Source of the DNA: Streptomyces harbinensis
GTDB taxonomy: Bacteria; Actinomycetota; Actinomycetes; Streptomycetales; Streptomycetaceae
Direction: 5' to 3'
DNA length: 64,000 nucleotides
NCBI RefSeq assembly: GCF_900116145.1
Contig: NZ_FPAB01000003.1
Location: 496,184-560,183, forward strand
Part shown: one piece after another, positions 37,038 to 45,638 of the stretch
Position numbering within the stretch: the stretch's first letter is position 1
How the letters are laid out: each line of letters opens with the position of its first letter
Made by a program: the position numbers and the translations under genes
Notes under the pieces: model-generated
The model's input: only the letters and a program-made list of their open reading frames with translations
Databases searched by the model: none
What the model was told of the DNA's origin: nothing

Positions 37038-38597
37038 TCAGGCCGGCCCGCCGGACAGCGACGCGGCCAGCACCGCGCGGTCCACCTTGCCGTTGGCGTT
37101 CAGCGGCAGTTCGGGCAGTACGGTCACGGTGCGCGGCACCATGTAGCGCGGCAGCCGCTCGGCCACCGCGGCGGCCAGCTCCCCGCCGTCCCGCTCGGCT
37201 CCGGTGCAGGCCGCCGCCAGCTCCACCTCGCCGTCCCGGCCGCGCACCGCCACGACGATCGCCTCGCGGACGCCCGGCTGCTGCCGCAGCACCGACTCGA
37301 TCTCCCCCAGCTCCACCCGGTAGCCGCGGATCTTCAGCTGGTGATCGGTGCGTCCCCGGTGCACCAGCTGCCCGTCCAGCTCGCTCACCCGGTCCCCGGT
37401 GCGGTACCAGTGACCGGCCGTCAGCGGACCGGTCCCCTCGTACAGCCGCGCCGGACGCCCGGACCCCGGCTCGTAGGCGTAGAACCGGCCCGCGTTCTCG
37501 GCCGGGTCGAGATAGCCGGGGAACCGCTGGCTGCCCCGGACGCACAGCTCGCCGTCGGCGGCGGGCCGCCCCGACGCGTCCAGTACGGCGTGCTCCTGGC
37601 CGGGGTAGGGCCGGCCGATCGGCACCGTGCCGTTCGCCGGGCGCGGCCAGTCCTCCGGCGAGGCGGGCAGCCGGTACTCGGTCCAGGTGACCGTCATCTC
37701 GGTGGGGCCGTAGATGTTCTCCAGCACGCTCCCCGGAGCCGCCTCCCGCCAGGCCAGGGCGTGCTCCAGCGGCAGCGCCTCGCCGCAGAACAGGCTCCAG
37801 CGCAGCGTCGGCATGCTCCCCGGGGTGAGCCCGCGCAGCCGCCGCGCGATGGAGATGACCGACGGCACCGAGTTCCAGTGGGTGATCCGGGCCCGGTTGA
37901 CGAACCGCACCGGGGCGAGCAGATCGGCGGCCCCGGGCACCACCAGCGCCGCCCCCGACCCCCAGGCGGCGAACATGTCGTACACCGAGGGATCGAAGGT
38001 GAGGTCGAAGGTCTGGGAGACCCGGGCACCCGGCCCCAGTCCGTAGCGCGGGATGACGTGCCGCAGATACGCCGACACATTGCGGTGCGGGATCGGCACC
38101 CCCTTCGGACGGCCGGTGGAGCCCGAGGTGAACAGGATGTACGCGAGCGCGTCCGGGTCGGACCCGGCCGCGGGCGGCACCGCCGCCCGGTCCTCCGCGG
38201 CGTCCTCCTGCGCCACGCCGTCCAGCCGCAGCACGGGCGCGGGCAGCGCGCCGGTGTCCGGCACCAGGCCGTCGGAGATCACCAGGTCGAGGCCCGCGCC
38301 GGCGGTGATCGCGGCGTTGCGCGCCATCGGGAAGCCGGGACCCAGCGGCACCACCGTGCCACCGAGCCGCTGGACGGCCAGATACCCGGCGTACGCGGTG
38401 ACGCTGCGGGAGGCGAGCAGGCCCACCCGGCGCGGTGGCGCGCCGTGCGCCGTCACCAGGTGGGCGGCCAGCCGGCCGGCCAGGGCGTCGAGCGCGGCGT
38501 AGCTCAGCCGGCGGCCCGCGACCTCCAGGGCGGTCGCCTCGCCGTGCGCGGCGACCGACGCGGAGAACCAGTCGTGGAGGGTTCTTCTGTCGTTCAT
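37038..38597 (-). CDS. Stand-alone NRPS adenylation protein 2
   Basis: 519 aa from ATG 38597, overlapping the BtrH-like stop as ATGA. Motifs: A3 [15 protein letters not shown]4 FDLTFDPSVYDMF, A5 NIYGPTEMT, A7 YRTGDRV, A8 KIRGYRVELGEIE and A10 NANGKVDRAVL. Hand-aligned pocket residues are about D-P-Y-N-L-C-I-V-T. It shares the unusual N-x-L-C positions with adenylation protein 1, so the two may be related and activate similar substrates. Must act on a carrier protein in trans. Confidence 0.88.
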   Translation of the reverse strand: MNDRRTLHDWFSASVAAHGEATALEVAGRRLSYAALDALAGRLAAHLVTAHGAPPRRVGLLASRSVTAYAGYLAVQRLGGTVVPLGPGFPMARNAAITAGAGLDLVISDGLVPDTGALPAPVLRLDGVAQEDAAEDRAAVPPAAGSDPDALAYILFTSGSTGRPKGVPIPHRNVSAYLRHVIPRYGLGPGARVSQTFDLTFDPSVYDMFAAWGSGAALVVPGAADLLAPVRFVNRARITHWNSVPSVISIARRLRGLTPGSMPTLRWSLFCGEALPLEHALAWREAAPGSVLENIYGPTEMTVTWTEYRLPASPEDWPRPANGTVPIGRPYPGQEHAVLDASGRPAADGELCVRGSQRFPGYLDPAENAGRFYAYEPGSGRPARLYEGTGPLTAGHWYRTGDRVSELDGQLVHRGRTDHQLKIRGYRVELGEIESVLRQQPGVREAIVVAVRGRDGEVELAAACTGAERDGGELAAAVAERLPRYMVPRTVTVLPELPLNANGKVDRAVLAASLSGGPA

Positions 38598-39580
38598 CGG
38601 GGTGTCTCCTCGGGAGTGAGGTGGGACATGGCGTCGATCACGGCCTCGCAGGCCCGTGCCACCAGCGCCGGCCGGGGCCGGCCGCGCTCGGCCGAGGCGA
38701 GAGCGAACCGCAGCGCGCGCGGCAGTTCGCCCCAGGCGTCGGCGGCGCGCGCCGCCGGGGCGGCCGGCAGCAGCCCCGCCCCGGCCAGGACACCGAGACG
38801 GTGCTGGTGGTGGCGGGCGGCGGCCCACAGGTCGTCGGCGTGCCGGGCGAGGGCGGCCGGGTCCTCGCCCAGCCTGCGGGCCAGCCGGGACAGCACCGGG
38901 GCGGTGCCCTCCAGCACCCCGGGACGGCCGCCGCCGTCGTCCCGGGCGGGCGGCGGCACCGGAGCCCGGCCGCCGATCCGGACCGGCAGCAGCCCGGGGG
39001 CCTCCCACACCAGCCAGCGGTAGTGCGTGGCGGCCGGCGCGGGCACCGGGGCACCCAGCGCGTACCGGTCGCGCAGCCCCACCTCCACCGGCAGCGGACC
39101 GCAGGGGGTGAGCACGGCGCGCAGCGCGGCGTCGTCGAGACGGCCCGCGTACGGGCGGTGCTCGCCGTGCGGCAGCAGCGCCTCGAAGCTGTCGCGGACG
39201 TGCCAGTGGTCGTCGCGGTGCGCGTCGATCAGCAGCCAGTGCGGTACGCCCGCGCCGCCGGAGGACGGGGCCCACGGCATCGTCGCGGTGTTGCCGACGG
39301 CGATCACCGGACCGCCGCGCTCCAGGGCCGCCGCGAGACCGGCCGCCGCCGCCGGCCAGGACGCCGCGGAGCGGTGGCTGAGCCGGCGGCCACCGGGCCC
39401 GGCGTCGATCCGGTCGTGGTGGGAGAAGGCCAGCACCCCGTCGGGCCGGCCGTCCAGGAGCCGGAGCCGGACGGCCAGCGCCAGCCGCAGCGCCGGATCG
39501 GGCACCCGGCCGCGCAGCGCGGCGACCAGCGTGGTGCTGTAGCAGCTCAGAGCGGGCACCGGCCCGCCGGGAACAATCAT
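38594..39580 (-). CDS. BtrH-like papain-fold acyltransferase (free-standing)
   Basis: 328 aa from ATG 39580. Catalytic pattern of the BtrH N-terminal family: Cys13 (ALSCYSTT), His114 (VPHWLLID) and Asp130 (WHVRDSFE). MPWAP at 101-105 also appears as MPWLP in the second BtrH-like protein (42753), showing homology. Butirosin BtrH moves an acyl group from an ACP to an amine; the same role here is inferred. The C-terminal 150 residues resemble the DUF4872-like tail only weakly. Confidence 0.65.
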   Translation of the reverse strand: MIVPGGPVPALSCYSTTLVAALRGRVPDPALRLALAVRLRLLDGRPDGVLAFSHHDRIDAGPGGRRLSHRSAASWPAAAAGLAAALERGGPVIAVGNTATMPWAPSSGGAGVPHWLLIDAHRDDHWHVRDSFEALLPHGEHRPYAGRLDDAALRAVLTPCGPLPVEVGLRDRYALGAPVPAPAATHYRWLVWEAPGLLPVRIGGRAPVPPPARDDGGGRPGVLEGTAPVLSRLARRLGEDPAALARHADDLWAAARHHQHRLGVLAGAGLLPAAPAARAADAWGELPRALRFALASAERGRPRPALVARACEAVIDAMSHLTPEETPR

Positions 39581-40188
39581 GCGGACTCCTTCCAGGCACA
39601 GCTCAACGGAATGGCGGAGACCTCGCGCAGGGCGTGCCAGCGGTAGCCCCGCCACGCCCCGGTGGTGCGGCCGGGCGGCACGTCGATGGTCCAGGGGCTG
39701 CCGGCCAGACCGCTGCCCTCGGCCTTCACACACGCCTCCTGCACGGTCCACACCCAGGCGAACTCCCGGGCCCGGTCCGGCGGGGCCAGCGCGCGCAGCT
39801 CGGCCAGGCCCTCCCGTACGCAGCGCCGCAGCACCGCGTCGGCCGGCGGGTCGGGCGGCAGCTGGACATCGACGCCGACCGTGTGGCCGGTGGCCACACA
39901 GGCGGCGAACGCCCCGCCGTCGTGGGCCACGCTGATGCCGATGTCCGGCCGGCCGGCCAGCGCGGGTTTGCCGCTGGTCCCGGGCACCACGCTCACCTCG
40001 GCGCCCGAGGTGCCCGGCAGGACCTCGGCGAGCAGCGCCCGCAGCACCGCCCGGCCGGCCAGGAACTCCGCCGCCCGCCACGGCGGCATCGCGGCGGCCG
40101 GACCGGCGTCGCGCGGATGCGGGGCGCCCGGCGGCGGCCCGGTGCGGGCGCTCACCCACAGCCCGGGCGCCACCTCATGGGTCGTCAT
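39577..40188 (-). CDS. Sfp-type 4'-phosphopantetheinyl transferase
   Basis: 203 aa. Sfp-type motifs: ISVAHDGG, VGVDVQ with the Mg2+ Asp, and WTVQEACVKAEGSGL, in which Gln replaces the Lys of the usual WxxKEA. It should activate the carrier proteins of this cluster (three free, one BtrH-fused, two within NRPSs). Overlaps both neighbours. Confidence 0.88.
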   Translation of the reverse strand: MTTHEVAPGLWVSARTGPPPGAPHPRDAGPAAAMPPWRAAEFLAGRAVLRALLAEVLPGTSGAEVSVVPGTSGKPALAGRPDIGISVAHDGGAFAACVATGHTVGVDVQLPPDPPADAVLRRCVREGLAELRALAPPDRAREFAWVWTVQEACVKAEGSGLAGSPWTIDVPPGRTTGAWRGYRWHALREVSAIPLSCAWKESA

Positions 40189-41323
40189 GGCGCCCCGCCT
40201 CCGGTACGTCGGCGGTCAGCCCGTCCAGCAGCGGACCCGCGCCGCCCGCCACCACGGACAGCACCACCTCGGTGGTGCCGCCGCCGATGCCGAACAGCGC
40301 CGCCTCCGTCCGCAGCCGCTGCACCCCGCCGGCCGCGAACCCCTCCGCGCCCTGGAGCTGCGCGCACGCGTCGAGCACCCGGGGCACGGTGGTCCCGGAG
40401 GCGGACTTGAGCAGCGCGGCGGCGGTGGTGTCGTGCCGGTCCGTCACCCGGTGGGCCAGCTCCCGGGTGAGCGCGCGCAGCTGGTGCGCGGCGAGCAGAC
40501 AGGACGCGTACCGCTGCTGGACGCTGTCGCGCTCCCACAGCGGCCGGTCCGCCACCGTACGCCGCTGGAGGAAGTCGCGGGTCTCGGCCAGCACCCGGCG
40601 GCACAGCGCGACGCCCCACAGCGCCCCGGCCAGCCGCTCCACCGCGATGTGCGCGGCGAAACCCGCCAGCCCCCGGCCGGGGCGGCCCAGCAACTGGGTA
40701 CGCGGCAGCCGCACCCGGTCGAACGTGAGATGGCCGGTGCCGGAACCCGCGAACAGGTCGGTGTCCGCGGGCTCCACCGAGACGCCCGGCGCCGTGGCGG
40801 GCACCAGCACCCAGGTGAAGCAGGTGAAGTGCCGGCCGGGCCGGTGCCGGGCCAGGACCACCAGCTGGTCCGCCTGGGTGGCGTTGGTGATCCACCGCTT
40901 GGTGCCGGTGAGGACGAGCTGGTCGTCCTCGATGACGACCTCGGTCTCCAGCGCCGTGAGATCCGAGCCCGAGCCCCGGTCGGTGGCGGCCAGCGCCGTC
41001 ACCGACCGCCCCTCCCGCGCCGCCGCCAGCGCGCCGGCGGCCGGCCCGGGGCCGGGGGAGAGGGTCAGCAGCGGGACGGCGGTGGCGAGCTGGACGCACA
41101 CCGCGAGCGTGGTGCCGACACTGTGCCGGGCGTCCACGTCCGCCAGGACCGCGCCCAGTTCGCCCGCGCGCACCCCGGCGGCCGGGTCGCCCTCCCGGTA
41201 GACGGCGCGGATCCGGCCCGCCGCGCCCAGTTCCCGCCACACCTGCCGCCCGCCACCGGCCCGCGCCGCGGGTCCGGCCGTGGCCGGCGGGGCGGGGCGG
41301 GGGACGACCGCCTGCTCAGGCAA
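40175..41323 (-). CDS. Acyl-CoA-dehydrogenase-fold protein 1
   Basis: 382 aa from TTG 41323, with GGAGGTG 7 nt upstream. Middle domain ATDRGSGSDLTALET and TGTKRWITNATQADQ; the C-terminal bundle keeps QLQGAEGFAAG and IGGGTTEVVL, like true ACADs. In MCAD the base Glu is two residues before the GT; Gly is found here, but several subfamilies place the base elsewhere. Possible role: alpha,beta-desaturation of an ACP-bound aminoacyl group. Confidence 0.8.
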   Translation of the reverse strand: MPEQAVVPRPAPPATAGPAARAGGGRQVWRELGAAGRIRAVYREGDPAAGVRAGELGAVLADVDARHSVGTTLAVCVQLATAVPLLTLSPGPGPAAGALAAAREGRSVTALAATDRGSGSDLTALETEVVIEDDQLVLTGTKRWITNATQADQLVVLARHRPGRHFTCFTWVLVPATAPGVSVEPADTDLFAGSGTGHLTFDRVRLPRTQLLGRPGRGLAGFAAHIAVERLAGALWGVALCRRVLAETRDFLQRRTVADRPLWERDSVQQRYASCLLAAHQLRALTRELAHRVTDRHDTTAAALLKSASGTTVPRVLDACAQLQGAEGFAAGGVQRLRTEAALFGIGGGTTEVVLSVVAGGAGPLLDGLTADVPEAGRHDDP

Positions 41324-42494
41324 GACGCACCTCCGGATCCAGCAGGGCGAGCCGCCCGTCGGCCAGATGCAGCCGGTCGTTGCTGTAGTTGAGGGCGGCC
41401 GACCGCAGATCGCGCAGGGTGCGCTCCAGCCGGGTGGGGGAGTCCCGCAGATAGCCGTGCCGCATCCCGACCGCGGTGATCAGCTCGTCCACCGCCGCGT
41501 GGCACTGCTCGGCGGCGGTGATCTTGAGCGCGTTCAGCAGCAACTGGCGCGGCGGCGTGGACAGATCGACGCCCTCCGCCACCATCCGCTCGGCCCGCCA
41601 CAGCAGCGCGTGCACGGTGTCCAGCCGGGCGCGGACGGTGGACAGCCGGGTCAGCAGCAGTTCCGAGCCGAGCGCCGACCTGGACCGGCCGGCCGGGTCG
41701 CGCAGCATCCGCAGCACCCGGGACAGCGCTCCGCTCGCCGCTCCCAGCCAGCAGGCCGACCAGCCCAGATGGGCGAGCGGGGCGAACACCCCGGTGGCGA
41801 TGCGGGAGAACCCGCCGTGCCCGCCGACCACCTGGTCCTGCGGCACCGTGCCGGCCAGCCGCAGCGCCACGCTGTGGCTGGCCCGCATGCCCATCGGCTG
41901 CCAGTCGCCCGAGCCGCTGATCTCCAGCTGGTCCCGGCGCGCGTACACCAGGGAGAGCCGGCCGGGCGCGTCGTCGTCGGGGCCGCGCATCGAGATGAGG
42001 AAGGCGTCGGCGTGCGCGCCGCCGGTCACGATCGGCGCGAACCGGTCCACCACCAGATCGCCCTCGGCGGTGCGCAGCCTGCTCTCGGCGGAGAGCAGAT
42101 GCCCGCCGCTGCCCGCCTCGGTGGTGACCGAGGCCAGATAGAGCCGGCCGGCGGCCAGCTCCGGCAGCACCTCGGCGCGCAGCCGGGGCCCCGCGTGCGC
42201 CAGGACGGCGGCGGTTTGCTGGCAGTGCATCGCGAAGATCATCGCGGCGGACACATCGGCCCGCCCGATGCGCAGCGCCGCCCGCAGCAGGTCGGCCGTG
42301 GAACCGCCGAGGCCGCCGTCCGCGACCGGCACCAGCAGCCCCAGCAGGCCCGAGGCGCGCAGCGCCGCCAGCGTCTCGACCGGGAAGGACGCCTCCCGGT
42401 CGGTCCGTTCGGCGTGCGCGGCGGCCACCTCGGCCACCTCGGCCGCCCGCTCCTGGATGGTGCGCGGGAGGGTCCGTTCGGGTGCGACGGTCAC
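41316..42494 (-). CDS. Acyl-CoA-dehydrogenase-fold protein 2, likely flavin-dependent monooxygenase
   Basis: 392 aa from GTG 42494, overlapping the ACP stop. Middle domain WQPMGMRASHSVALRL. The C-terminus reads LERTLRDLRSAALNYSNDR, with no Glu at the usual base position, as in group D FMN monooxygenases such as DszC and the VlmH/KijD3 N-oxygenases. A flavin reductase is encoded in the same operon. N- or C-hydroxylation of a carrier-bound amino acid is therefore the favoured role. Confidence 0.78.
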   Translation of the reverse strand: MTVAPERTLPRTIQERAAEVAEVAAAHAERTDREASFPVETLAALRASGLLGLLVPVADGGLGGSTADLLRAALRIGRADVSAAMIFAMHCQQTAAVLAHAGPRLRAEVLPELAAGRLYLASVTTEAGSGGHLLSAESRLRTAEGDLVVDRFAPIVTGGAHADAFLISMRGPDDDAPGRLSLVYARRDQLEISGSGDWQPMGMRASHSVALRLAGTVPQDQVVGGHGGFSRIATGVFAPLAHLGWSACWLGAASGALSRVLRMLRDPAGRSRSALGSELLLTRLSTVRARLDTVHALLWRAERMVAEGVDLSTPPRQLLLNALKITAAEQCHAAVDELITAVGMRHGYLRDSPTRLERTLRDLRSAALNYSNDRLHLADGRLALLDPEVRLA

Positions 42495-42751
42495 GGCGCA
42501 CCGACCGATCCCTCGTGCGCCGCCCGGGCGGCGCGCACGGCGGTCCACAGGCTGCCGGCGGTGGCGAAGGTGGCGTCGTTGAGGTCCTCGTCCGGCAGCG
42601 GCACCCCGAAGGCGTCCTCGATGGCGAACAGCAGCTCGATCGACTGCATGGAGTCCAGGCCGAGTTCCGGCAGCGGGGACTCCTCGGTGATCTCCCGGCC
42701 GTGCAGATGCTTCAGGAACGGCGCGAGCAGTGCGGTGAAACGCGGGTCCAT
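42491..42751 (-). CDS. Free-standing acyl/peptidyl carrier protein A
   Basis: 86 aa from ATG 42751. Phosphopantetheine site Ser34 in LGLDSMQSIEL; helices two and three ELLFAIEDAFGVPL. The start lies 1 nt beyond the stop of the upstream BtrH-ACP gene and the end overlaps the ACAD-like gene. It may carry the substrate of the adjacent oxidases. Confidence 0.9.
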   Translation of the reverse strand: MDPRFTALLAPFLKHLHGREITEESPLPELGLDSMQSIELLFAIEDAFGVPLPDEDLNDATFATAGSLWTAVRAARAAHEGSVGAP

Positions 42752-42752
42752 G

Positions 42753-43874
42753 TCAGGCACGTCCTCTCGTGGCGGCCAGCCGGCACAGGTCATCAAGGCG
42801 GTGCAGGTTCTCCGGCAGCAGATCCTCCGGGTCGAAGGCCGTGCCGAGGTGTTCTTCCAGGCGCTCGACGATCTCGACCACCCGGAACGAGTCGAAGCCG
42901 GGCAGCTCGGTCAGATCCCCCGAGCGCAGCACGGTCTCCGGCGCGCAGCCGGTCACCGAGGCGACCACCCGGGCCACCGTCGTGCGCAGCCCGTCGCCGG
43001 CCGGCCCGCCCGGCAGCGCGAAGACGGTGCGGTCCGCCGCCAGCACGGCGGCCAGATCGCCCAGCAGCCGCTGCGGCTCCGGCCGGCCGCGCTCCACCCG
43101 GCGCAGCGCCAGGAACGTCTGCTCGGCGAGCCGGTCCCAGCGCCGCAGCTGCTCCTCGCTCTGGGCGCCGCACGGCAGCCCGTACCGGGCACGGAACGCG
43201 GCGTGCAGCTTGCGGGACCTGGCCAGCAGCCAGGTCTCCACGGTCAGCCGCTCCAGCGCGGTGACCCGGTCGGGGTGGTCCGCGTACGCCGCCAGATAGC
43301 CGTCCGCCGGGCCGAGATCGAGGGCGGGCGGCAGATCCGGGACTCCGGCGGAGGCCGGTACGAGGGCGAGGGCGAGCGAGGTCGCGGGCAGCCGGTCCCA
43401 GCCGGTGCGCAGCCGCTGCGGCTCGGCGGTGCCCCACGGGGTGCGGTTGTGGTACGCGTCGGTGACCTGGGCGGCGTCCGGCGCGTACTCCACCAGATAG
43501 CTGTGCTCCATGCGGCGGCGCCCGTGGTACGGCAGCCACGGCATGTCGTAGGCGTCGGCCAGCACGTACACGGTGCCGTACTCCCGTGCCAGCTCCACCA
43601 GCGCGTCCCGGTCCGGCCGGTGGAGCCGGGCCGCCTCGGCCAGCCCGAGCCGCCCGATGCCGGCCAGTTCGGCGGTCAGCGGCGGCTCCACGGTGGGCAG
43701 GGCCGCCGGGCCGGGCGACGGGCGGAAGCGCAGCGTGGCGCCCAGGGCGAGATGGGTGCCCGCCCCGTACCCGCGGTCGGCGAGCACGGCCAGGTTGGAC
43801 TGCACGCAGTCCAGCAACTCGGCCCGCACGGTGGGCAGTACGGCGTCGGCCCCGGGCGGTGTGGTGGTCGTCAT
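42753..43874 (-). CDS. BtrH-like acyltransferase fused to a C-terminal ACP
   Basis: 373 aa from ATG 43874. Residues 1-180 carry a BtrH-type papain-fold domain: Cys23 (LLDCVQSN), MPWLP at 111-115, His124 (MEHSYLVEY) and Asp139 (VTDAYH). A helical linker follows, then a carrier domain (about 295-373) with Ser329 in PGFDSFRVVEIVERLEE. I know of no characterised protein with this arrangement. It would let the acyl donor or acceptor ride on the acyltransferase. Overlaps the TrpB-like gene by 4 nt. Confidence 0.72.
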   Translation of the reverse strand: MTTTTPPGADAVLPTVRAELLDCVQSNLAVLADRGYGAGTHLALGATLRFRPSPGPAALPTVEPPLTAELAGIGRLGLAEAARLHRPDRDALVELAREYGTVYVLADAYDMPWLPYHGRRRMEHSYLVEYAPDAAQVTDAYHNRTPWGTAEPQRLRTGWDRLPATSLALALVPASAGVPDLPPALDLGPADGYLAAYADHPDRVTALERLTVETWLLARSRKLHAAFRARYGLPCGAQSEEQLRRWDRLAEQTFLALRRVERGRPEPQRLLGDLAAVLAADRTVFALPGGPAGDGLRTTVARVVASVTGCAPETVLRSGDLTELPGFDSFRVVEIVERLEEHLGTAFDPEDLLPENLHRLDDLCRLAATRGRA

Positions 43875-45238
43875 CGCGGCCACCCCGCTCCGGCGGGCAC
43901 CGCGGGGCGGACCGGGGCGAGACCGGAGACGGCGGCCAGCAGCGCCGCGTCCGCCGGGGCCTCGTCCTCCAGCGCGCCCTCCAGCAGCTGTTCGTAGGCG
44001 CCCAGGTCGAGATAGCCGTGGCCGCTGACGCACACCAGCACGCCCCGGCGGGCCGACAGCACCGTGTCGCCGTCCGGCGTGCCGGAGGTGGCCAGCCGGG
44101 CCGCCGCGGCCAGCGCGTGCCCGGACTCGGGGGCGGGCAGCACCGTCTCGTGCGTCGTCAGCAGCCGCCCGGCGGCCAGCGCGTCCGGCTGGCCGACCGC
44201 GGTGGCGGCCAGGTCACCGGTGTGCCGCAGCGCGGAGATCAGCTTGGCCGCGCCGTGGAACCGCAGCCCGGCCGAGTGCGCGTCCGGGATGGGGTAGTCG
44301 CTGCCGATGGTGTACATGGCCTCCAGCGGGCCGCTGCCGGTGGCGTCCGTCTTGTCGTACGCGTACACGCCCCGGGTCAGCTTGGGCGCCGTCGCCGACT
44401 CGGCCGCCACCAGCAGCGGCGCCGGGGCGCCGCCGGCCCGCGCCTCGGCGTGGAAGGGCAGCGCGATGCCGCCGAAGTTGGAGCCGGCACCGACGCAGCC
44501 GACCACCGCGTCCACCTCGGCGCCGAGCGCGGCGAGCTGGCTCCGGGCCTCCATGCCGATCACCGACTGGTGCAGGATGCTGTACGTCTCGCCGCTGCCG
44601 ATGCAGAACGCCGCGCCCTCGTGGGTGGCCGCGTACTCCACGGCCTCACCGATGGCCAGCGACAGGCTGTTGCCGGTGCCCGTCCGGTGCCGGGCGGCCA
44701 CCTCGGTCAGCCCGCTGGGGCTGGAGTGCACCCGGGCGCCGAGCATCCGCATCAGCACCCCCCGGTACGGCTTGCGGCGCAGGCTGGAGTCCACCATGAA
44801 CACCCGGCAGTCCAGCCCGAACAGGGCGCACGCGGCGGCCATCGCCGTCCCCCACTGCCCGGCTCCGGTGCCGGTGACCAGTTCCTTGATCCCGGCCTTC
44901 TTGTAGTAGTGGGCCTGGGCGAGGGCGGTGTTGAGCTTGTGGCTGCCGGAGATGTTGCCGCCCTCGTACTTGACGTAGACCGGCACCCGGGCGCCGATGG
45001 CCCGCTCGAAGCCGGTCGCGCGCCACAGCGGCGTGGGCCGGTACCGGGCGTACGCGGTGGCCACTTCCGCCGGGATCGGCCAGTACTCGCGCTGCTGCAC
45101 GCTCTGCCGCACCAGCTCCATGGGGAGGTTGACCTGGACGCCGCCGCGGCCGGTGCCCGGCGGTGTCAGGTCCGGCGGCATGGGGGTGTCGAGATGCGGC
45201 AGCACACTGCGCCAGTGGCCGGGGACGGGGGCGCTCAC
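43871..45238 (-). CDS. TrpB2-like PLP enzyme lacking the catalytic Glu
   Basis: 455 aa from GTG 45238. Clear tryptophan-synthase-beta type 2 fold: RPTPLWRA, KYEGGNISGSHKLNTA with PLP Lys101, and GTGAGQWG. In TrpB the last block reads ETGAGQ and its Glu positions indole; here that residue is Gly123 (codon GGC). GCVGAGSNFGG binds the PLP phosphate. It probably performs another beta-replacement or elimination, perhaps supplying an unusual amino acid, and is not a tryptophan synthase. Confidence 0.85.
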   Translation of the reverse strand: MSAPVPGHWRSVLPHLDTPMPPDLTPPGTGRGGVQVNLPMELVRQSVQQREYWPIPAEVATAYARYRPTPLWRATGFERAIGARVPVYVKYEGGNISGSHKLNTALAQAHYYKKAGIKELVTGTGAGQWGTAMAAACALFGLDCRVFMVDSSLRRKPYRGVLMRMLGARVHSSPSGLTEVAARHRTGTGNSLSLAIGEAVEYAATHEGAAFCIGSGETYSILHQSVIGMEARSQLAALGAEVDAVVGCVGAGSNFGGIALPFHAEARAGGAPAPLLVAAESATAPKLTRGVYAYDKTDATGSGPLEAMYTIGSDYPIPDAHSAGLRFHGAAKLISALRHTGDLAATAVGQPDALAAGRLLTTHETVLPAPESGHALAAAARLATSGTPDGDTVLSARRGVLVCVSGHGYLDLGAYEQLLEGALEDEAPADAALLAAVSGLAPVRPAVPAGAGWPR

Positions 45239-45519
45239 CGGCCGGCCTCCGCCCCGTCGGCGACGACGTCGATCAGGTCGCCGACGGTGTGGAAGGTGCG
45301 TCCGACGAACAGGTCGTCCGGCAGCACGACGTCGAGCTCGTCCTCGATCCTCACGAGCATGCCGACGAAGCCCAGCGAGTTGACCCGCAGCAGTTCGCCG
45401 ACGAGTGGCTCGGACTCGCTGATCCGGGAGGTGGGGACGGACAGCCGGGACTCGGCGATGACGACCCGCTTGACGGCGTCGGCGACCGCGAGCCGGTCGG
45501 GGGTGTGGACGGCGGACAT
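45235..45519 (-). CDS. Free-standing carrier protein B
   Basis: 94 aa from ATG 45519, with GAGGAG upstream. The likely phosphopantetheine Ser48 is in LLRVNSLGFV, with Asn instead of the usual Asp before Ser. Helix two: LVRIEDELDVVLPDD. Overlaps the TrpB-like gene as GTGA, hinting that the PLP product is loaded here. Confidence 0.87.
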   Translation of the reverse strand: MSAVHTPDRLAVADAVKRVVIAESRLSVPTSRISESEPLVGELLRVNSLGFVGMLVRIEDELDVVLPDDLFVGRTFHTVGDLIDVVADGAEAGR

Positions 45520-45580
45520 GGATTCTCCTCGGACGGTGGTCGTAGCGGGGAAGGTGGTGCCGCGTTCCGTGCTGCTCTAC

Positions 45581-45606
45581 TGCCGTGCTGCCGTGCTGCC
45601 GTGCTG
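45581..45606 (-). repeat. Short 8-bp tandem repeat (TGCCGTGC)
   Basis: Three exact copies of TGCCGTGC plus TG C at the end, within the 119-bp gap between the ProA-like stop and the ACP start. Could be a slippage product; it lies where the series is most likely to have an internal promoter. Confidence 0.75.
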
Positions 45607-45638
45607 CGTGCGGATACCGGGCCGGGGCGGGGGCGGGG

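Noticed and set aside
43871..45238. Tryptophan synthase beta subunit
   Set aside because: The essential Glu is Gly and no trpA or other trp gene is nearby.
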